Below are positions 18,212 to 27,700 of a stretch of DNA of 64,000 nt, one piece after another. The stretch is from positions 1 to 64,000 of the forward strand of contig NZ_JAUCZG010000018.1 in assembly GCF_030373225.1 (NCBI RefSeq), given 5' to 3'. Both the position numbers and the translations under genes were made by a program. The notes beneath the pieces were generated by a model. That model saw only the letters and a list, made by a program, of their open reading frames with translations, had not been told where the DNA came from and did not search any database. The DNA is from Hydrogenophaga sp. Its GTDB lineage: Bacteria; Pseudomonadota; Gammaproteobacteria; Burkholderiales; Burkholderiaceae_C. How positions within the stretch are numbered: the stretch's first letter is position 1; each line of letters opens with the position of its first letter.

Positions 18212-18275
18212 CGTCGTTGCATGGATGGTCCGAGCCTCACGCCCCGCAAGATGGGGACGCTGCAACGCTCCTCGG
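18209..18275 (-). promoter_or_regulatory. SAH riboswitch aptamer upstream of ahcY
   Basis: Read on the minus strand, the leader contains CCGAGGAGCGTTGC, a short TCCCC/GGGGC stem, GAGGCTCGG and GCAACGACGCTC. These are the hallmarks of the SAH riboswitch: helix P1 (GAGCG with CGCTC, 18266-18270 with 18209-18213) and a pseudoknot (CCGAG with CTCGG). This class switches ahcY-type genes on when S-adenosylhomocysteine accumulates. It probably governs ahcY and the downstream tlyA-like and metF genes. Confidence 0.95.
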
Positions 18276-18367
18276 ATGCGGGATTTTAGCCCAGCAAGTC
18301 CGCTGCCGTGTGTTCGTGGGGTCGAAGACCCGGACTTACCGCACGCCTGTGCGACACTGCCCGCCCC

Positions 18368-19180
18368 ATGTCGTCCCTCCCCACGCCCTCCCCGCTCGCC
18401 CTCTGGCCCACCGACGCCCGCACGCGCATCCAGGGCGTGCTGACCGACATCGACGACACCCTGACGACCGACGGCGCCATCACGCCCGACGCCCTCGACG
18501 CGCTGCACCGGCTGCGCCGGGCCGGGCTGCCGGTGCTGGCCATCACCGGCCGCCCGGCCGGCTGGAGCGAGGCGTTTGCCCTGGCCTGGCCGGTGGACGC
18601 GATCGTCGCGGAGAACGGCGCGGTGGCGCTGTGGCGCGGCGACGACGGCCAGCTCTGCCGGGACCACCTGCAGGACGCCGCCACCCGGAGAACCAACTTC
18701 GCCCGGTTGCAGGCCACGGCCGCGCGCGTGCTGCGCGAACTGCCACACACGCGGCTGGCCACCGACAGCCCCGGGCGCGAGACCGACATCGCGATCGACC
18801 ACAGCGAATTCGCCCACCTCACCGAAGCCGAGATCACCCAGGTGGTCGCACTGATGCGCAGCGATGGCCTGAACGCCACCGTGAGTTCGATCCACATCAA
18901 CGGCTGGTTCGGCGACCACGACAAGCTCGCCGGCGCGCGCTGGATCGTGCGCACGCGGCTGGGTCGCCAGCTCGATGCAGAACTCGACCACTGGGTCTAT
19001 GTGGGCGATTCGACCAACGACGCGCGCATGTTCGGCCACTTTCCAAACAGCGTGGGGGTGGCCAACGTGGCGCGCTTCTGGAGCGCGCTGAGCCACCACC
19101 CGCGCTTCGTGGCCCAAGGCGAACGCGGCGCGGGCTTTGCCGAGGTGGCCAACGCCGTGCTCTCTGCCCGACCGACATGA
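18368..19180 (+). CDS. HAD-superfamily (type IIB) hydrolase
   Basis: A 270-residue phosphatase-like protein. The HAD motif I is TDIDDTLTTDG (residues about 26-36), motif II ITGRP with the cap inserted afterwards, and motif IV VYVGDSTNDARMFGHF near the C-terminus. This is the layout of the sucrose-phosphatase/Cof group of cytoplasmic sugar-phosphate phosphatases. The substrate cannot be read from the sequence. The next gene, an MFS transporter, overlaps its stop codon (ATGA), so the two probably form an operon. Confidence 0.92.
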   Translation: MSSLPTPSPLALWPTDARTRIQGVLTDIDDTLTTDGAITPDALDALHRLRRAGLPVLAITGRPAGWSEAFALAWPVDAIVAENGAVALWRGDDGQLCRDHLQDAATRRTNFARLQATAARVLRELPHTRLATDSPGRETDIAIDHSEFAHLTEAEITQVVALMRSDGLNATVSSIHINGWFGDHDKLAGARWIVRTRLGRQLDAELDHWVYVGDSTNDARMFGHFPNSVGVANVARFWSALSHHPRFVAQGERGAGFAEVANAVLSARPT

Positions 19181-20421
19181 GCGAACACCCGTTGCCGCCG
19201 CAGCACAGCCAGGCCCTGACCGGCACGGCGCCGAGCGCGCTGGTGCCGCAGCAGGCCCGGCTCGGGCTGGTGGCCATCTTCGGCTCCACCTTCTTCCAGC
19301 TGGTGGGCTACTTCATGCTCATGCCGCTGCTGCTGTTGCGCCTGAAGGGCGACGGTGTCTCCACCGCCCTGGCGGGCGTCTTTGTGGCCACCGGCTGGCT
19401 CGGCGTGTTCGCCATGACGCCGTTTGCCTCGGCCATCACGCAGCGCCTGGGCCGCCGGCCTTCGCTGTGGCTGGCGGCTTTCGTGCCGGTGGTCGCCATC
19501 AGCGGTTTCCTGTTCAGCGGGTCGCTGGTGCTGTGGTTCGTCTGCGTCTTCATCGAAGGCATGGCCGCCGGCCTGCGCTGGGTGCTGGCCGAAGCGGTCG
19601 TGGCCGAGTTTTCGCCGCCCGGGCAGCGCGGGCGCAACGTGGGCATCTTCGAAACCATGGTCGGCACGACCTTCGTGCTGGGCCCGCTGGTGCTGGTGTG
19701 GTTCGGTGCAGGCAGCGACGCCGCGCTCTGGCTGGCGCTGGCGCTCACCGTGATCGGGCTGGGCTGGAGCCTGCTCATTCCGCGCCTGCCCGACGCGGCC
19801 GATGCGCACAACGCCAAGGTCGGCCTCTCGGGGGTGTGGCACGCGCTGCGGGCACACCCGCTGATCATGACGGTGGGTTTCGTCGGTGGCTTTTTCGAAA
19901 GCGGTCTCACCTCGATCCTGCCCTTGTACGGCCTGGCGCTCGGCCTGGGCGCCACCGCCGCCGCGCTGCTGGTTTCGGCCAGCGGCCTGGGCAGCGCGCT
20001 GATGATGCTGCCCGCAGGCATGCTGGCCGACCGCATGGCCCACCACCCCACGCAGCGCTGGGGCGACGCGCGCGCGACGCGCCTGAAGATCATGCGGGCC
20101 TGCGCCCTGGTCACGCTGCTGGCCACCGGGGTGATTCCCTTCGTGGCCGGCACACCGTGGCTGGCGGCGCCGGTGGCCTTTCTGTGGGGCGGCGCAGGCG
20201 GCTGTCTCTACACGCTGGCCATGATCGACATCGGTTCGCGCGAGGAAGGCATCACCCTGGTCAACAGCACGGCCGTGCTGGTGCTGGCGTACACGCTGGG
20301 CGGCGTGCTCGCGCCCGCGCTGGGCGCCGCCGCCCTGCAGTGGTTTCCCACCGTGGGCTTTCCCGCCCTGCTGCTGCTGGTGGCCGGTGTCGGCCTGTGG
20401 CTGCTGCGCCGCGCAGCGTAG
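19177..20421 (+). CDS. MFS transporter
   Basis: A 414-residue protein with about 12 predicted membrane helices. The MFS loop 2-3 motif appears as AITQRLGRRPSLW, and the helix 4-5 region has GMAAGLRWVLAEAVVAEFSPPGQRGRNVG. It resembles the YcaD/sugar-efflux branch of the MFS, but the substrate is unknown. Its ATG overlaps the stop of the HAD phosphatase gene. Two copies of a C/G-rich repeat follow the stop. Confidence 0.92.
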   Translation: MSEHPLPPQHSQALTGTAPSALVPQQARLGLVAIFGSTFFQLVGYFMLMPLLLLRLKGDGVSTALAGVFVATGWLGVFAMTPFASAITQRLGRRPSLWLAAFVPVVAISGFLFSGSLVLWFVCVFIEGMAAGLRWVLAEAVVAEFSPPGQRGRNVGIFETMVGTTFVLGPLVLVWFGAGSDAALWLALALTVIGLGWSLLIPRLPDAADAHNAKVGLSGVWHALRAHPLIMTVGFVGGFFESGLTSILPLYGLALGLGATAAALLVSASGLGSALMMLPAGMLADRMAHHPTQRWGDARATRLKIMRACALVTLLATGVIPFVAGTPWLAAPVAFLWGGAGGCLYTLAMIDIGSREEGITLVNSTAVLVLAYTLGGVLAPALGAAALQWFPTVGFPALLLLVAGVGLWLLRRAA

Positions 20422-20422
20422 G

Positions 20423-20567
20423 GTTGCCCCCACGCTCCCCCGCTGCGCGCGGTCCGCTGCCCCCCGGGGGGGCTGATTCACCTTGGGGCGGCCCGGCGGT
20501 GAATCCTGTTGCCCCCACGCTCCCCCGCTGCGCGAGGTCCGCTGCCCCCCCGAGGGGGCTGGGCCTA
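20423..20567. repeat. Two tandem copies of the C/G-rich repeat
   Basis: Copies begin at about 20423 and 20510. Each has the form CCCCCACGCTCCCCCGCTGC, a GGTCCGCTGC core and a run of C and G forming a hairpin. The tail of the first copy (CACCTTGGGGCGGCCCGGCG) is also found in the copy inside the carboxylase gene at 53996-54068. The pair lies between convergent genes (MFS and YeeE-like). It fills the whole gap. Confidence 0.88.
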
Positions 20568-21614
20568 GGAGGCGCGGTCGAACACCCGGTCGGCCAGGCC
20601 GCCGCCGATCCACATGCCGGCCAGCGACAGCCAGGCGGTGACGGCGAAGATGGCGCCGCCTGTCATGCCCGCGCCCACGGCGCAGCCACCGGCCAGCATG
20701 GAGCCAAAGCCCATGAGCGCGGCACCGGTGATGTAGCGCGGCATGCTGTAGCCGGGGCCGAAGCCCTCGAGTTTCCAGTCGCGCCCGACCAGTGCGCCGA
20801 TCAGCGAGCCCAGGAACACGCCGGGCATCAGGCCCAGGCCGAAGGTCCACGGGCCCTCGGGCAGGCTGAGCACGCGCATCAGCCATTCGGCCGACGGCCC
20901 GCTGAAGGTCATTCCCTGGATCTGCACCACCTCAAAGGAATGCGACATCACCTGGTAGGTCGCGCCCCAGGCCAGCGCGACCATCAGGCCGGTGCCCAGA
21001 CCACCGGCCCATTTCCAGAAACCCCAGCCGCTGCGAAACGCAAAAAACAGCGCAACGACCAACCACACACCACCGAAGGCCAGGCCGTCCCAGGGGCCTG
21101 CGTCCAGCAGCGCCAGCAGGCTGCGCGAGTCTCCTCCCTCCACCATCCACCAGCCGGCGATGGCCTCGCGCCAGGGCGCGAGCACACCGGCCAGCGAGGC
21201 CTGCGCCGCCACCGCGAACACCAGCCCCGACAACAGCGCGCGCAGGTTGCCGTTGGCCGAGAGCACCAGCAGCCGGCTGGCGCAGCCCCGCGTCATGACC
21301 ATGCCCACACCGAAAACCAGGCCACCCACGAGCGCACCCGACAGGCTGCCGCGCGCGGACAGCTGGCGCGCGGTGCTCACGTCCAGGCCACCGAGCACCA
21401 CCAGCAGCTGCACGCCCACCACCGCGCTGGAAAAGGCCAGCAGCCACACCGCCAGCTTGTCGCCGAACCGGCCGTGCCAGAAATCGATCACCGCACCGCG
21501 CAGGCAGAAGCGCGAACGCTGCGCAAAGAAGCCGAAACCCAGGCCCAGCAGCAGGCCACAGGCCGCCAGCAAGCGCGCTTCGCCCCAGTGTTCCACCCAG
21601 CCGGTCCAGTTCAT
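20565..21614 (-). CDS. YeeE/YedE-family (TsuA-like) sulfur-compound transporter
   Basis: A 349-residue polytopic membrane protein of the YeeE/YedE family. The conserved cysteines are present in RFCLRGAVIDF, MTRGCASRLLVLSANGNLR and LAGGCAVGAGMTGGAIF. In the thiosulfate transporter TsuA the equivalent cysteines line the path. It is therefore likely to import thiosulfate or a related sulfur compound. The start at 21614 is chosen because TGGAGA lies about five bases before it; an ATG at 21626 is an alternative. No TusA/TsuB partner gene is adjacent. Confidence 0.92.
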   Translation of the reverse strand: MNWTGWVEHWGEARLLAACGLLLGLGFGFFAQRSRFCLRGAVIDFWHGRFGDKLAVWLLAFSSAVVGVQLLVVLGGLDVSTARQLSARGSLSGALVGGLVFGVGMVMTRGCASRLLVLSANGNLRALLSGLVFAVAAQASLAGVLAPWREAIAGWWMVEGGDSRSLLALLDAGPWDGLAFGGVWLVVALFFAFRSGWGFWKWAGGLGTGLMVALAWGATYQVMSHSFEVVQIQGMTFSGPSAEWLMRVLSLPEGPWTFGLGLMPGVFLGSLIGALVGRDWKLEGFGPGYSMPRYITGAALMGFGSMLAGGCAVGAGMTGGAIFAVTAWLSLAGMWIGGGLADRVFDRAS

Positions 21615-21759
21615 GGACGTCTCCATATCGTTGCATTAGTGCATGCTGATACTAAGCGGGTGAGCCTCCTGGAGGTTGATCTGGCGCAAGACCACCCCAG
21701 ATGCAGCAGACCGTTAAGCTCAGGCGTCCCCCTGGCCCCACCCTTGAAAGGACCTCCGC

Positions 21760-22143
21760 ATGGCCATTCCCTGGCTGCTTGCCCTGAAAGTGATTCCCTG
21801 GGGTGACGTGATCGAACACGCGCCCAAGGTGCTCAACGCCGCGCGCAAACTGATGGACCGGCAGAAGTTGCCCGAGAGCACGCCGGCCTCCGCCGCGCCC
21901 ATGGACCTGGTGTCGGACACGCCGCCCAGCCTCGGTGAGCTGCGCAACCGCCTGATTGAAGCGCGTCAGCTCATCGACCAGCAGGCCCAGACCCAGGAGC
22001 AGATGGCGCAGACCCTGGCCGAACTGGCCGAGCAGAACGCACGGCTGGTGGCGGCGGTGGAGCTGCTGCGCGTGCGCACGCGCCTGTTCATGTTCGTGAT
22101 CGCCGCGCTGGCCATCGGCGTGGTCGTGCTGTTCGTGCGCTGA
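21760..22143 (+). CDS. Small membrane-anchored coiled-coil protein, function unknown
   Basis: A 127-residue protein that I do not recognise as a named family. The N-terminal part (MAIPWLLALKVIPWGDVIEHAPKV) is weakly hydrophobic. A charged Gln/Glu/Leu-rich coiled coil spans about residues 58-103 (IEARQLIDQQAQTQEQMAQ, then LAELAEQNARL), and a single transmembrane helix ends the protein (LFMFVIAALAIGVVVLFVR). It is tail-anchored with the coiled coil presumably in the cytoplasm. AAAGGA before the ATG is a ribosome-binding site. It converges on the small Cys-cluster gene, with stops adjacent. Confidence 0.82.
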   Translation: MAIPWLLALKVIPWGDVIEHAPKVLNAARKLMDRQKLPESTPASAAPMDLVSDTPPSLGELRNRLIEARQLIDQQAQTQEQMAQTLAELAEQNARLVAAVELLRVRTRLFMFVIAALAIGVVVLFVR

Positions 22144-22464
22144 TCAGCCCCGTTCGCTGGTCAGGCTGGCATCGCAGCCCACGCCGGCGGCGATCCAGCG
22201 ACCCGCCAGCTTGCGCAGCACCGGCGCCGCCCAGCGCCAGCGCGGGCCGAGCACACCGGCCGCGTCGGTGACGGCGCCGCAGCGGTAGATCAACAAGCTT
22301 TCGTCCCAGCGCAGCGCGTCACACGCCCCGCTGCGCTTGCGCGAGATCACCTGCCCCAGCGGGCACGGTTCGGCCAGACAGCACACCCCGCAGCCATTGC
22401 ATGGCGCGCCGAGTGCGGGCTGCAGCGGAGCGGCCGGGTGGATGCGGATGACCTGGTGAGGCAT
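22144..22464 (-). CDS. YkgJ-like Cys-cluster protein
   Basis: A 106-residue protein with an N-terminal cysteine cluster APCNGCGVCCLAEPCPLGQ and further Cys at SGACDALRW, IYRCGAV and VGCDAS. The CxxCGxCC pattern is that of the YkgJ/Fe-S-oxidoreductase-like proteins that are thought to bind zinc or an iron-sulfur cluster. There is no defined biochemical role. It is transcribed toward the coiled-coil gene, and the two stop codons abut at 22143/22144. Confidence 0.85.
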   Translation of the reverse strand: MPHQVIRIHPAAPLQPALGAPCNGCGVCCLAEPCPLGQVISRKRSGACDALRWDESLLIYRCGAVTDAAGVLGPRWRWAAPVLRKLAGRWIAAGVGCDASLTSERG

Positions 22465-22519
22465 GACTCAGGTTAGCGCACAGGCGCACCGCATAATTTG
22501 CCGAGAAGCAAACGGAAAC

Positions 22520-22795
22520 ATGAGTACTTCAATGCATCAAAACAGCGGCATCAGGGACAACCATCAGCGAGGCAAACCGCTCATGGTGCCCTTCACGATG
22601 GAGCCCCAGAAGATTTCCCCAAGTGAGTTATGGACTGCTATGAGTACAGCAGGATGGCCGCCGAAGAGAGCTCCGTGGGTTGCAGGCATCAATATGAACA
22701 AATCCATACTTCTCGATGCATGGACATGGCCTGTCTTGCTTAGCCTCTCGGTTGCTCAACTTCAGTCCGCACTGCAAGCGGTTAAGCAACACTGA
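22520..22795 (+). CDS. Possible small hypothetical protein in a low-GC stretch
   Basis: A 91-codon frame starts at the ATG at 22520 (GGAAAC just before) and ends two bases before the ATG of the next gene (TGAGATG). By eye, base composition here is near 50% GC, clearly below the flanks, and the protein (MSTSMHQNSGIRDN start, KQH end) matches nothing that I know. It may be a remnant or leader of the accessory gene downstream. Apart from this frame, I see no other feature in 22465-22796. Confidence 0.3.
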   Translation: MSTSMHQNSGIRDNHQRGKPLMVPFTMEPQKISPSELWTAMSTAGWPPKRAPWVAGINMNKSILLDAWTWPVLLSLSVAQLQSALQAVKQH

Positions 22796-22796
22796 G

Positions 22797-24686
22797 ATGG
22801 CTGTCCTCAGAATCATGCGCACCGCCCAAGACCTGCTCTCTGAACTCAACGCCAGCGACGAGTCGCCCCGCATCGAGGCCAAGCGCGCCCGCGAGGCGGG
22901 CAAGTCGATCCTGGAAACGGTGATCGCCTTTGCCAACGAGCCGGGCCTGGGGGGCGGGCATTTGTTGCTGGGGGTGGACTGGGAAGTAAACGACAAGGGC
23001 GACACCCGCTACTGGGCGGCGGGCGTGCCCGACCCCGACAAACTGCAGCGCGACCTGGCCACGCAATGTGCGAGCACGCTCAATGTGGCGCTGCGGCCCG
23101 AGATGGCGGTGGAGCGGGTGGACGGCCACACCGTGGTGGTGGTGTTCGTGCCCGAGGCCGATGTCAGCCAGAAGCCCATCTACCTGGCGGCCACCGGCTT
23201 GCCCAGGGGCGCGTACCGCCGGGTGGGCTCCACCGACCAGCGTTGTGTGGACGAGGATTTGTGGGTGTTGCGCGGCGCCAGCCAGCCGGCATTTGGGCCC
23301 GACATGGCGCCCATTGCCGATGCGCGACTGGACGATCTGGACCCGGCAGCCGTGGCCGAATACCGGCGCCTGCGCGCCCTGGCCAACCCGCAGGCCGAAG
23401 AGCTGGGTTATGAAAGCGCCGATCTGCTGGAGGCTTTGTCTGCACTGCGCCGGGTGGGCAGCGAGCTCAAGCCCACGCTGGCTGGGCTGGTTTTGTTTGG
23501 CAAGACCATGGCCTTGCGCCGCTTGTTCCCCGCGCTGCGGGTGGACTATGTACGGGTGGTGGGCACGCAGTGGGTGGACGACCCGGATGCGCGCTTTCAG
23601 TCGGTGGACATTCGGCAGCCGCTGATGCTGGCCCTGCCCAAGGTTGAGGCGGCGATTGTGGATGACTTGCCCAAGGGCTTTCGCCTGCCCGAGGGTGAGT
23701 TGCAAAGCCAGCAAACGCCGCTGCTGCCGCGCAAGGTGATTCGCGAGGCGCTGGCCAATGCGGTGATGCATCGCAGCTACCAGGACCACAGCCCGGTGCA
23801 GATCGTGCGGTACAGCAATCGCATTGAAATTTTGAATCCGGGCTTTTCGCTCAAAGACATGGGCAGCCTGGGCACACCTGGTTCGCGCCTGCGCAACCCG
23901 GCCATTGCGGCGGTGCTGCACGAGATCAACTGGGCGGAAACCAAAGGTTCTGGTATTCGCACCATGCGCCGCTTGGCGGCCGATGCGGGTCTGCCGTTGC
24001 CAGAGTTCGCCTCCGACCGGCAGAAAAACGAGTTCAAGACCACGCTGTTTTTACACCACCTGCTGACGGAAGAAGACCACGCATGGCTCAAGTCATTGAC
24101 CAGCGAGGCATTGTCCGCTGACGAGGCCAAGGCCTTGATTTACGCGCGCGAAACCGGGGCGGTTGACAACACAGCATGTCGGGACTTTTCGGGCTTGGAC
24201 ACGCTTCAAGCCAGCAACGTGTTGCGCCGTTTGCGAGACAGGGGCCTCTTGGAGAAGCAAGGGGCCGGTAACCGGACGCACTACACGCTGAACCACCCTG
24301 GTGAGCAGCCAGACCCGCACCCGGAACAGGGCAGGCTGCCCTTGGAAGATGGCAAGCAGCCGGCCGAAGGTGGTAAGCAGGCCCTCGAAGGTGGCAAGCG
24401 CAACTTGCCACCTTTGCCAGAATCGCTGGCCAGTCGTCTTCCCAAACAAAGGCAACGCATGTCGACTGCAGCACTCCGGGAGCTCATTTTCGACCTGTGC
24501 GGGTGGCATCCGCTCAGAGGTGAAGAGTTGGCGAACCTATTGGGCAAAGACCTGAAATACCTGCGCAATCAGCACTTGTCCGCGCTGATCCAGTCGGGTG
24601 CCCTGGTTTTTTTGTATCCCGAGTCACCGAACCACAAGATGCAGGCTTACAAGCTGCCAGCGAACCAGCAGCACAACGCAGACTGA
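22797..24686 (+). CDS. AlbA_2-domain ATP-binding protein with C-terminal HTH (COG2865-like)
   Basis: A 629-residue accessory gene. The N-terminal AlbA_2/Schlafen-like domain (about residues 8-150) opens with ESPRIEAKRAREAGKSILETVIAFAN and has LLLGVDW and PRGAYRRVGSTD. A GHKL-like ATP-binding domain (about 280-400) has REALANAVMHRSY, IEILNPGF and ETKGSGIRTM. Winged-helix parts follow near residues 440-500 and at the C-terminus. Between them is a glycine/lysine repeat of the form EGGKQ (about residues 520-545). Such proteins occur in variable and mobile regions. Their role is not settled, and regulation or defence have been suggested. The start at 22797 is one of two in-frame ATGs; 22815 is the alternative. 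Confidence 0.85.
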   Translation: MAVLRIMRTAQDLLSELNASDESPRIEAKRAREAGKSILETVIAFANEPGLGGGHLLLGVDWEVNDKGDTRYWAAGVPDPDKLQRDLATQCASTLNVALRPEMAVERVDGHTVVVVFVPEADVSQKPIYLAATGLPRGAYRRVGSTDQRCVDEDLWVLRGASQPAFGPDMAPIADARLDDLDPAAVAEYRRLRALANPQAEELGYESADLLEALSALRRVGSELKPTLAGLVLFGKTMALRRLFPALRVDYVRVVGTQWVDDPDARFQSVDIRQPLMLALPKVEAAIVDDLPKGFRLPEGELQSQQTPLLPRKVIREALANAVMHRSYQDHSPVQIVRYSNRIEILNPGFSLKDMGSLGTPGSRLRNPAIAAVLHEINWAETKGSGIRTMRRLAADAGLPLPEFASDRQKNEFKTTLFLHHLLTEEDHAWLKSLTSEALSADEAKALIYARETGAVDNTACRDFSGLDTLQASNVLRRLRDRGLLEKQGAGNRTHYTLNHPGEQPDPHPEQGRLPLEDGKQPAEGGKQALEGGKRNLPPLPESLASRLPKQRQRMSTAALRELIFDLCGWHPLRGEELANLLGKDLKYLRNQHLSALIQSGALVFLYPESPNHKMQAYKLPANQQHNAD

Positions 24687-24737
24687 TCTCCGGTCTCAAC
24701 CAGCTTGGGCCTGAACGGTTGGACATTCTCTCCAGGT

Positions 24738-24759
24738 CTTCGACAGGCTCAGCCCGAAC
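24738..24759. repeat. REP-like element, single copy
   Basis: The 22-base sequence CTTCGACAGGCTCAGCCCGA (first 20 bases) lies in the gap between the AlbA_2 gene and uvrA. Its 15-base core CTTCGACAGGCTCAG recurs in both orientations inside the formate dehydrogenase gene (35105-35157). This is a common proteobacterial interspersed repeat. Confidence 0.85.
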
Positions 24760-24766
24760 GGTGGAT

Positions 24767-27700
24767 TCAAGTTCGCGCCAGCACCGGCCCCAGCACCCGC
24801 CCGGTGTGCGTGTCCAGCCGCACCACCTCATCGGGCGGTGCCGCGGCCACGATCAGGCCGCCGCCGCCGCCGCCTTCGGGGCCGAGGTCGATGATCCAGT
24901 CGGCTTCGGCCATCACGTCCAGGTCGTGTTCGATCACGATCACGCTGTGGCCGCCGTCCACCAGGCGGTGCAGCACGCGGATGAGCTTTTCCACGTCGGC
25001 CATGTGCAGACCCACGGTGGGTTCGTCGAGCACATACAGCGTGTGCGGCGGCTTCTGGCCGCGGCGGGTGATGTCGTCGCGCACCTTGCTGAGTTCGGTC
25101 ACCAGCTTGATGCGCTGCGCCTCGCCGCCACTGAGCGTGGGACTGGGCTGGCCCAGCGTGAGGTAACCCAGGCCGACGTCTTTCAGCAACTGCAGCGGGT
25201 GGCCGATGCTGGGCATGGCGGCGAAGAAATCGACCGCTTCGTCCACCTCCATCTGCAGCACGTCGCCGATGCTCTTGCCCTTCCAGGTGACGGCCAGGGT
25301 CTCGGGGTTGAAGCGCGCGCCGTGGCAGACCTCGCACGGCACCTTCACGTCGGGCAGGAAGCTCATCTCGATGGTGCGCATGCCCTGGCCCTCGCAGCCC
25401 GGGCAGCGGCCTTCGCCGGTGTTGAAGCTGAAGCGGCCCGGCCCGTAACCGCGCGCCTTGGCTTCCAGCGTGTCGGCGTACAGCTTGCGCACCGTGTCCC
25501 AGAAGCCGATGTAGGTGGCGGGGCAGGAGCGCGGTGTTTTGCCGATCGGCGTCTGGTCCACCTCGAGCACACGGTCCACGGTATCAAAGCCGCTCACGCT
25601 GGCGCAGCCCGACCATGCGGGGAACTGGCCCTTGTCCATGGCCTCGCGGCCGGCCCGGGTGCTGCGCTGCGCCACCGCAGCGGCCACGTTGGTCAGCAAC
25701 ACGTCGCGCGCCAGCGTGGACTTGCCGGAGCCCGAAACACCGGTGATGACGACCAGGCGCTGAAGCGGCACGGCGGCGTCGAGCTGGTTGAGGTTGTGCA
25801 GTTGGGCACGGTGGACCTGAAGCCAATCACCGGTTCCCGGCGGGGTGACTTCGCGCCGTGGCTGCAGCGGATGTTTCATCGCGTGCAGCAGGTACCGCCC
25901 GGTCACCGACTCGGGGTTGGCCGCCAGGTCGTGCACCGTGCCCTGCGCCACCACCCGCCCGCCGCGTTTGCCCGCGCTCGGGCCGATGTCGATGATGTGG
26001 TCGGCGCGGCGGATGGTGTCTTCGTCGTGCTCCACCACCACCAGGGTGTTGCCCATGTCGCCGAGCTTGTGCAACGCGTTGAGCAGAATCGCGTTGTCGC
26101 GTGCGTGCAGGCCGATCGTGGGCTCGTCGAGCACGTAGCACACGCCCAGCAGGTTGCTGCCGAGCTGTGCCGCCAGGCGGATGCGCTGCGCCTCGCCACC
26201 GCTGAGCGTGGGTGCCCCGCGGTCCAGCGTGAGGTAGTTCAGCCCCACCTCTTCCAGGAAGGCCAGGCGGTTTTCGATTTCGGGCAGCAGGTCGCGGGCG
26301 ATGCCGGTCTCGCGGGTGGACATCACGGCCTCTTTCATGAGACCTTGCACCCACAAACGCACTTCACGCACCGACAAGCGCGCCACATCGGTGATGCCCA
26401 CGCCGCTGAACTTCACCGCGCGGGCCTGCGCGTTCAGGCGGGTGCCCGCGCAAGCGGGGCAGACCTCGTTCACCAGGTCGTCCACCTCGGGTTCGGCAAA
26501 GCTCTGTTCGCGCCCGCGCTCCTTGTCGTCGCGCACCGAGTCGTCGAGCACGCTGCGCTGGTCGCGCGAGAGTTTCAGGCCCGTGCCCACGCAGTCCGGA
26601 CACCAGCCGTGCTTGCTGTTGTAGGAAAACAGGCGCGGATCGAGTTCGGGGTAGCTGGTGGCGCAGACCGGGCAGGCGCGCGTGGTGGAGAACACCTCCA
26701 GCTGGCCCAGTTCGCGCGTCGAACCGCCATCGGCCAGCGCCTGTGCCAGTCCGTCGAGCGGGTGCAGCACATGCACCACGCCCTTGCCGATCTCCAGCGC
26801 CTTGGTCAGTTGCTGGCGCAGCGTGGCCTCCTGGTCGGCGTTGACCACGAAGTCGGCCACCGGCAGCTCGATGGTGTGTTCCTTGAAGCGGTCGATGCGC
26901 GGAAATCCGGTGGTGGGCAAAAACTCGCCGTCCACGCGCAGATGCGTGTGGCCGCGCGGGCGCGCCCAGTCGGCCAGCTCGGTGTAGACCCCCTTGCGGT
27001 TGACCACCAGCGGCGCGAGCAGGCCGATGTGCTGGCCGGCGTGGCGTTTGAGAATGGCCGCGGCGATGCTGTCGGCGCTTTGCGGCATCACGGCTGCGCC
27101 GTCGTGCACACAGTGCTGTGTGCCCAGCTTCACATAGAGCAGGCGCAGAAAGTGCCAGACCTCGGTGGTGGTGCCCACCGTGCTCTTGCGCCCGCCGCGC
27201 GAGAGCCGCTGCTCGATCGCCACCGTGGGCGGGATGCCGTAGACCGCGTCCACCTCGGGGCGGCCCGCGGGTTGCACGATGCTGCGTGCGTACGCATTGA
27301 GGCTCTCCAGGTAACGCCGCTGGCCCTCGTTGAACAGGATGTCGAACGCCAGCGTGGACTTGCCCGAGCCGCTCACGCCCGAGATCACGTTGAACCGGCC
27401 GCGCGGAATGTCCACGCTGAGGTTCTTGAGGTTGTGTTCTTTCGCGTTGACGATGCGGATGGCGTTGCCATGCTGGTCGCTGCGGCGGGCGGCGGCGGCC
27501 AGACCGCTGGACTGGCCCAGGTAGTCGGCCACGCGGCCTTCGCGCACCGCATGCACCTCGCCCATGGACAGCGCGTAGTCGCGCAAGGCCCTGGCGGTGT
27601 GGCTGCTGGCGTGTTCACGCACCTGCTCGGGCGGGCCTTCGGCCACCACCAGACCGCCCGCGTCACCGCCCTCGGGGCCGAGATCGATCAGCCAGTCGGC

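Noticed and set aside
18997..20886. A 629-codon minus-strand frame opposite the HAD and MFS genes
   Set aside because: A low-complexity shadow; the plus-strand HAD and MFS proteins have clear motifs and an ATGA junction.
21625..21660. A TGCAT/GCATGC-rich stretch before the YeeE-like gene as a sulfur-responsive operator
   Set aside because: The arms do not form a convincing inverted repeat when aligned, so I could not support an operator.
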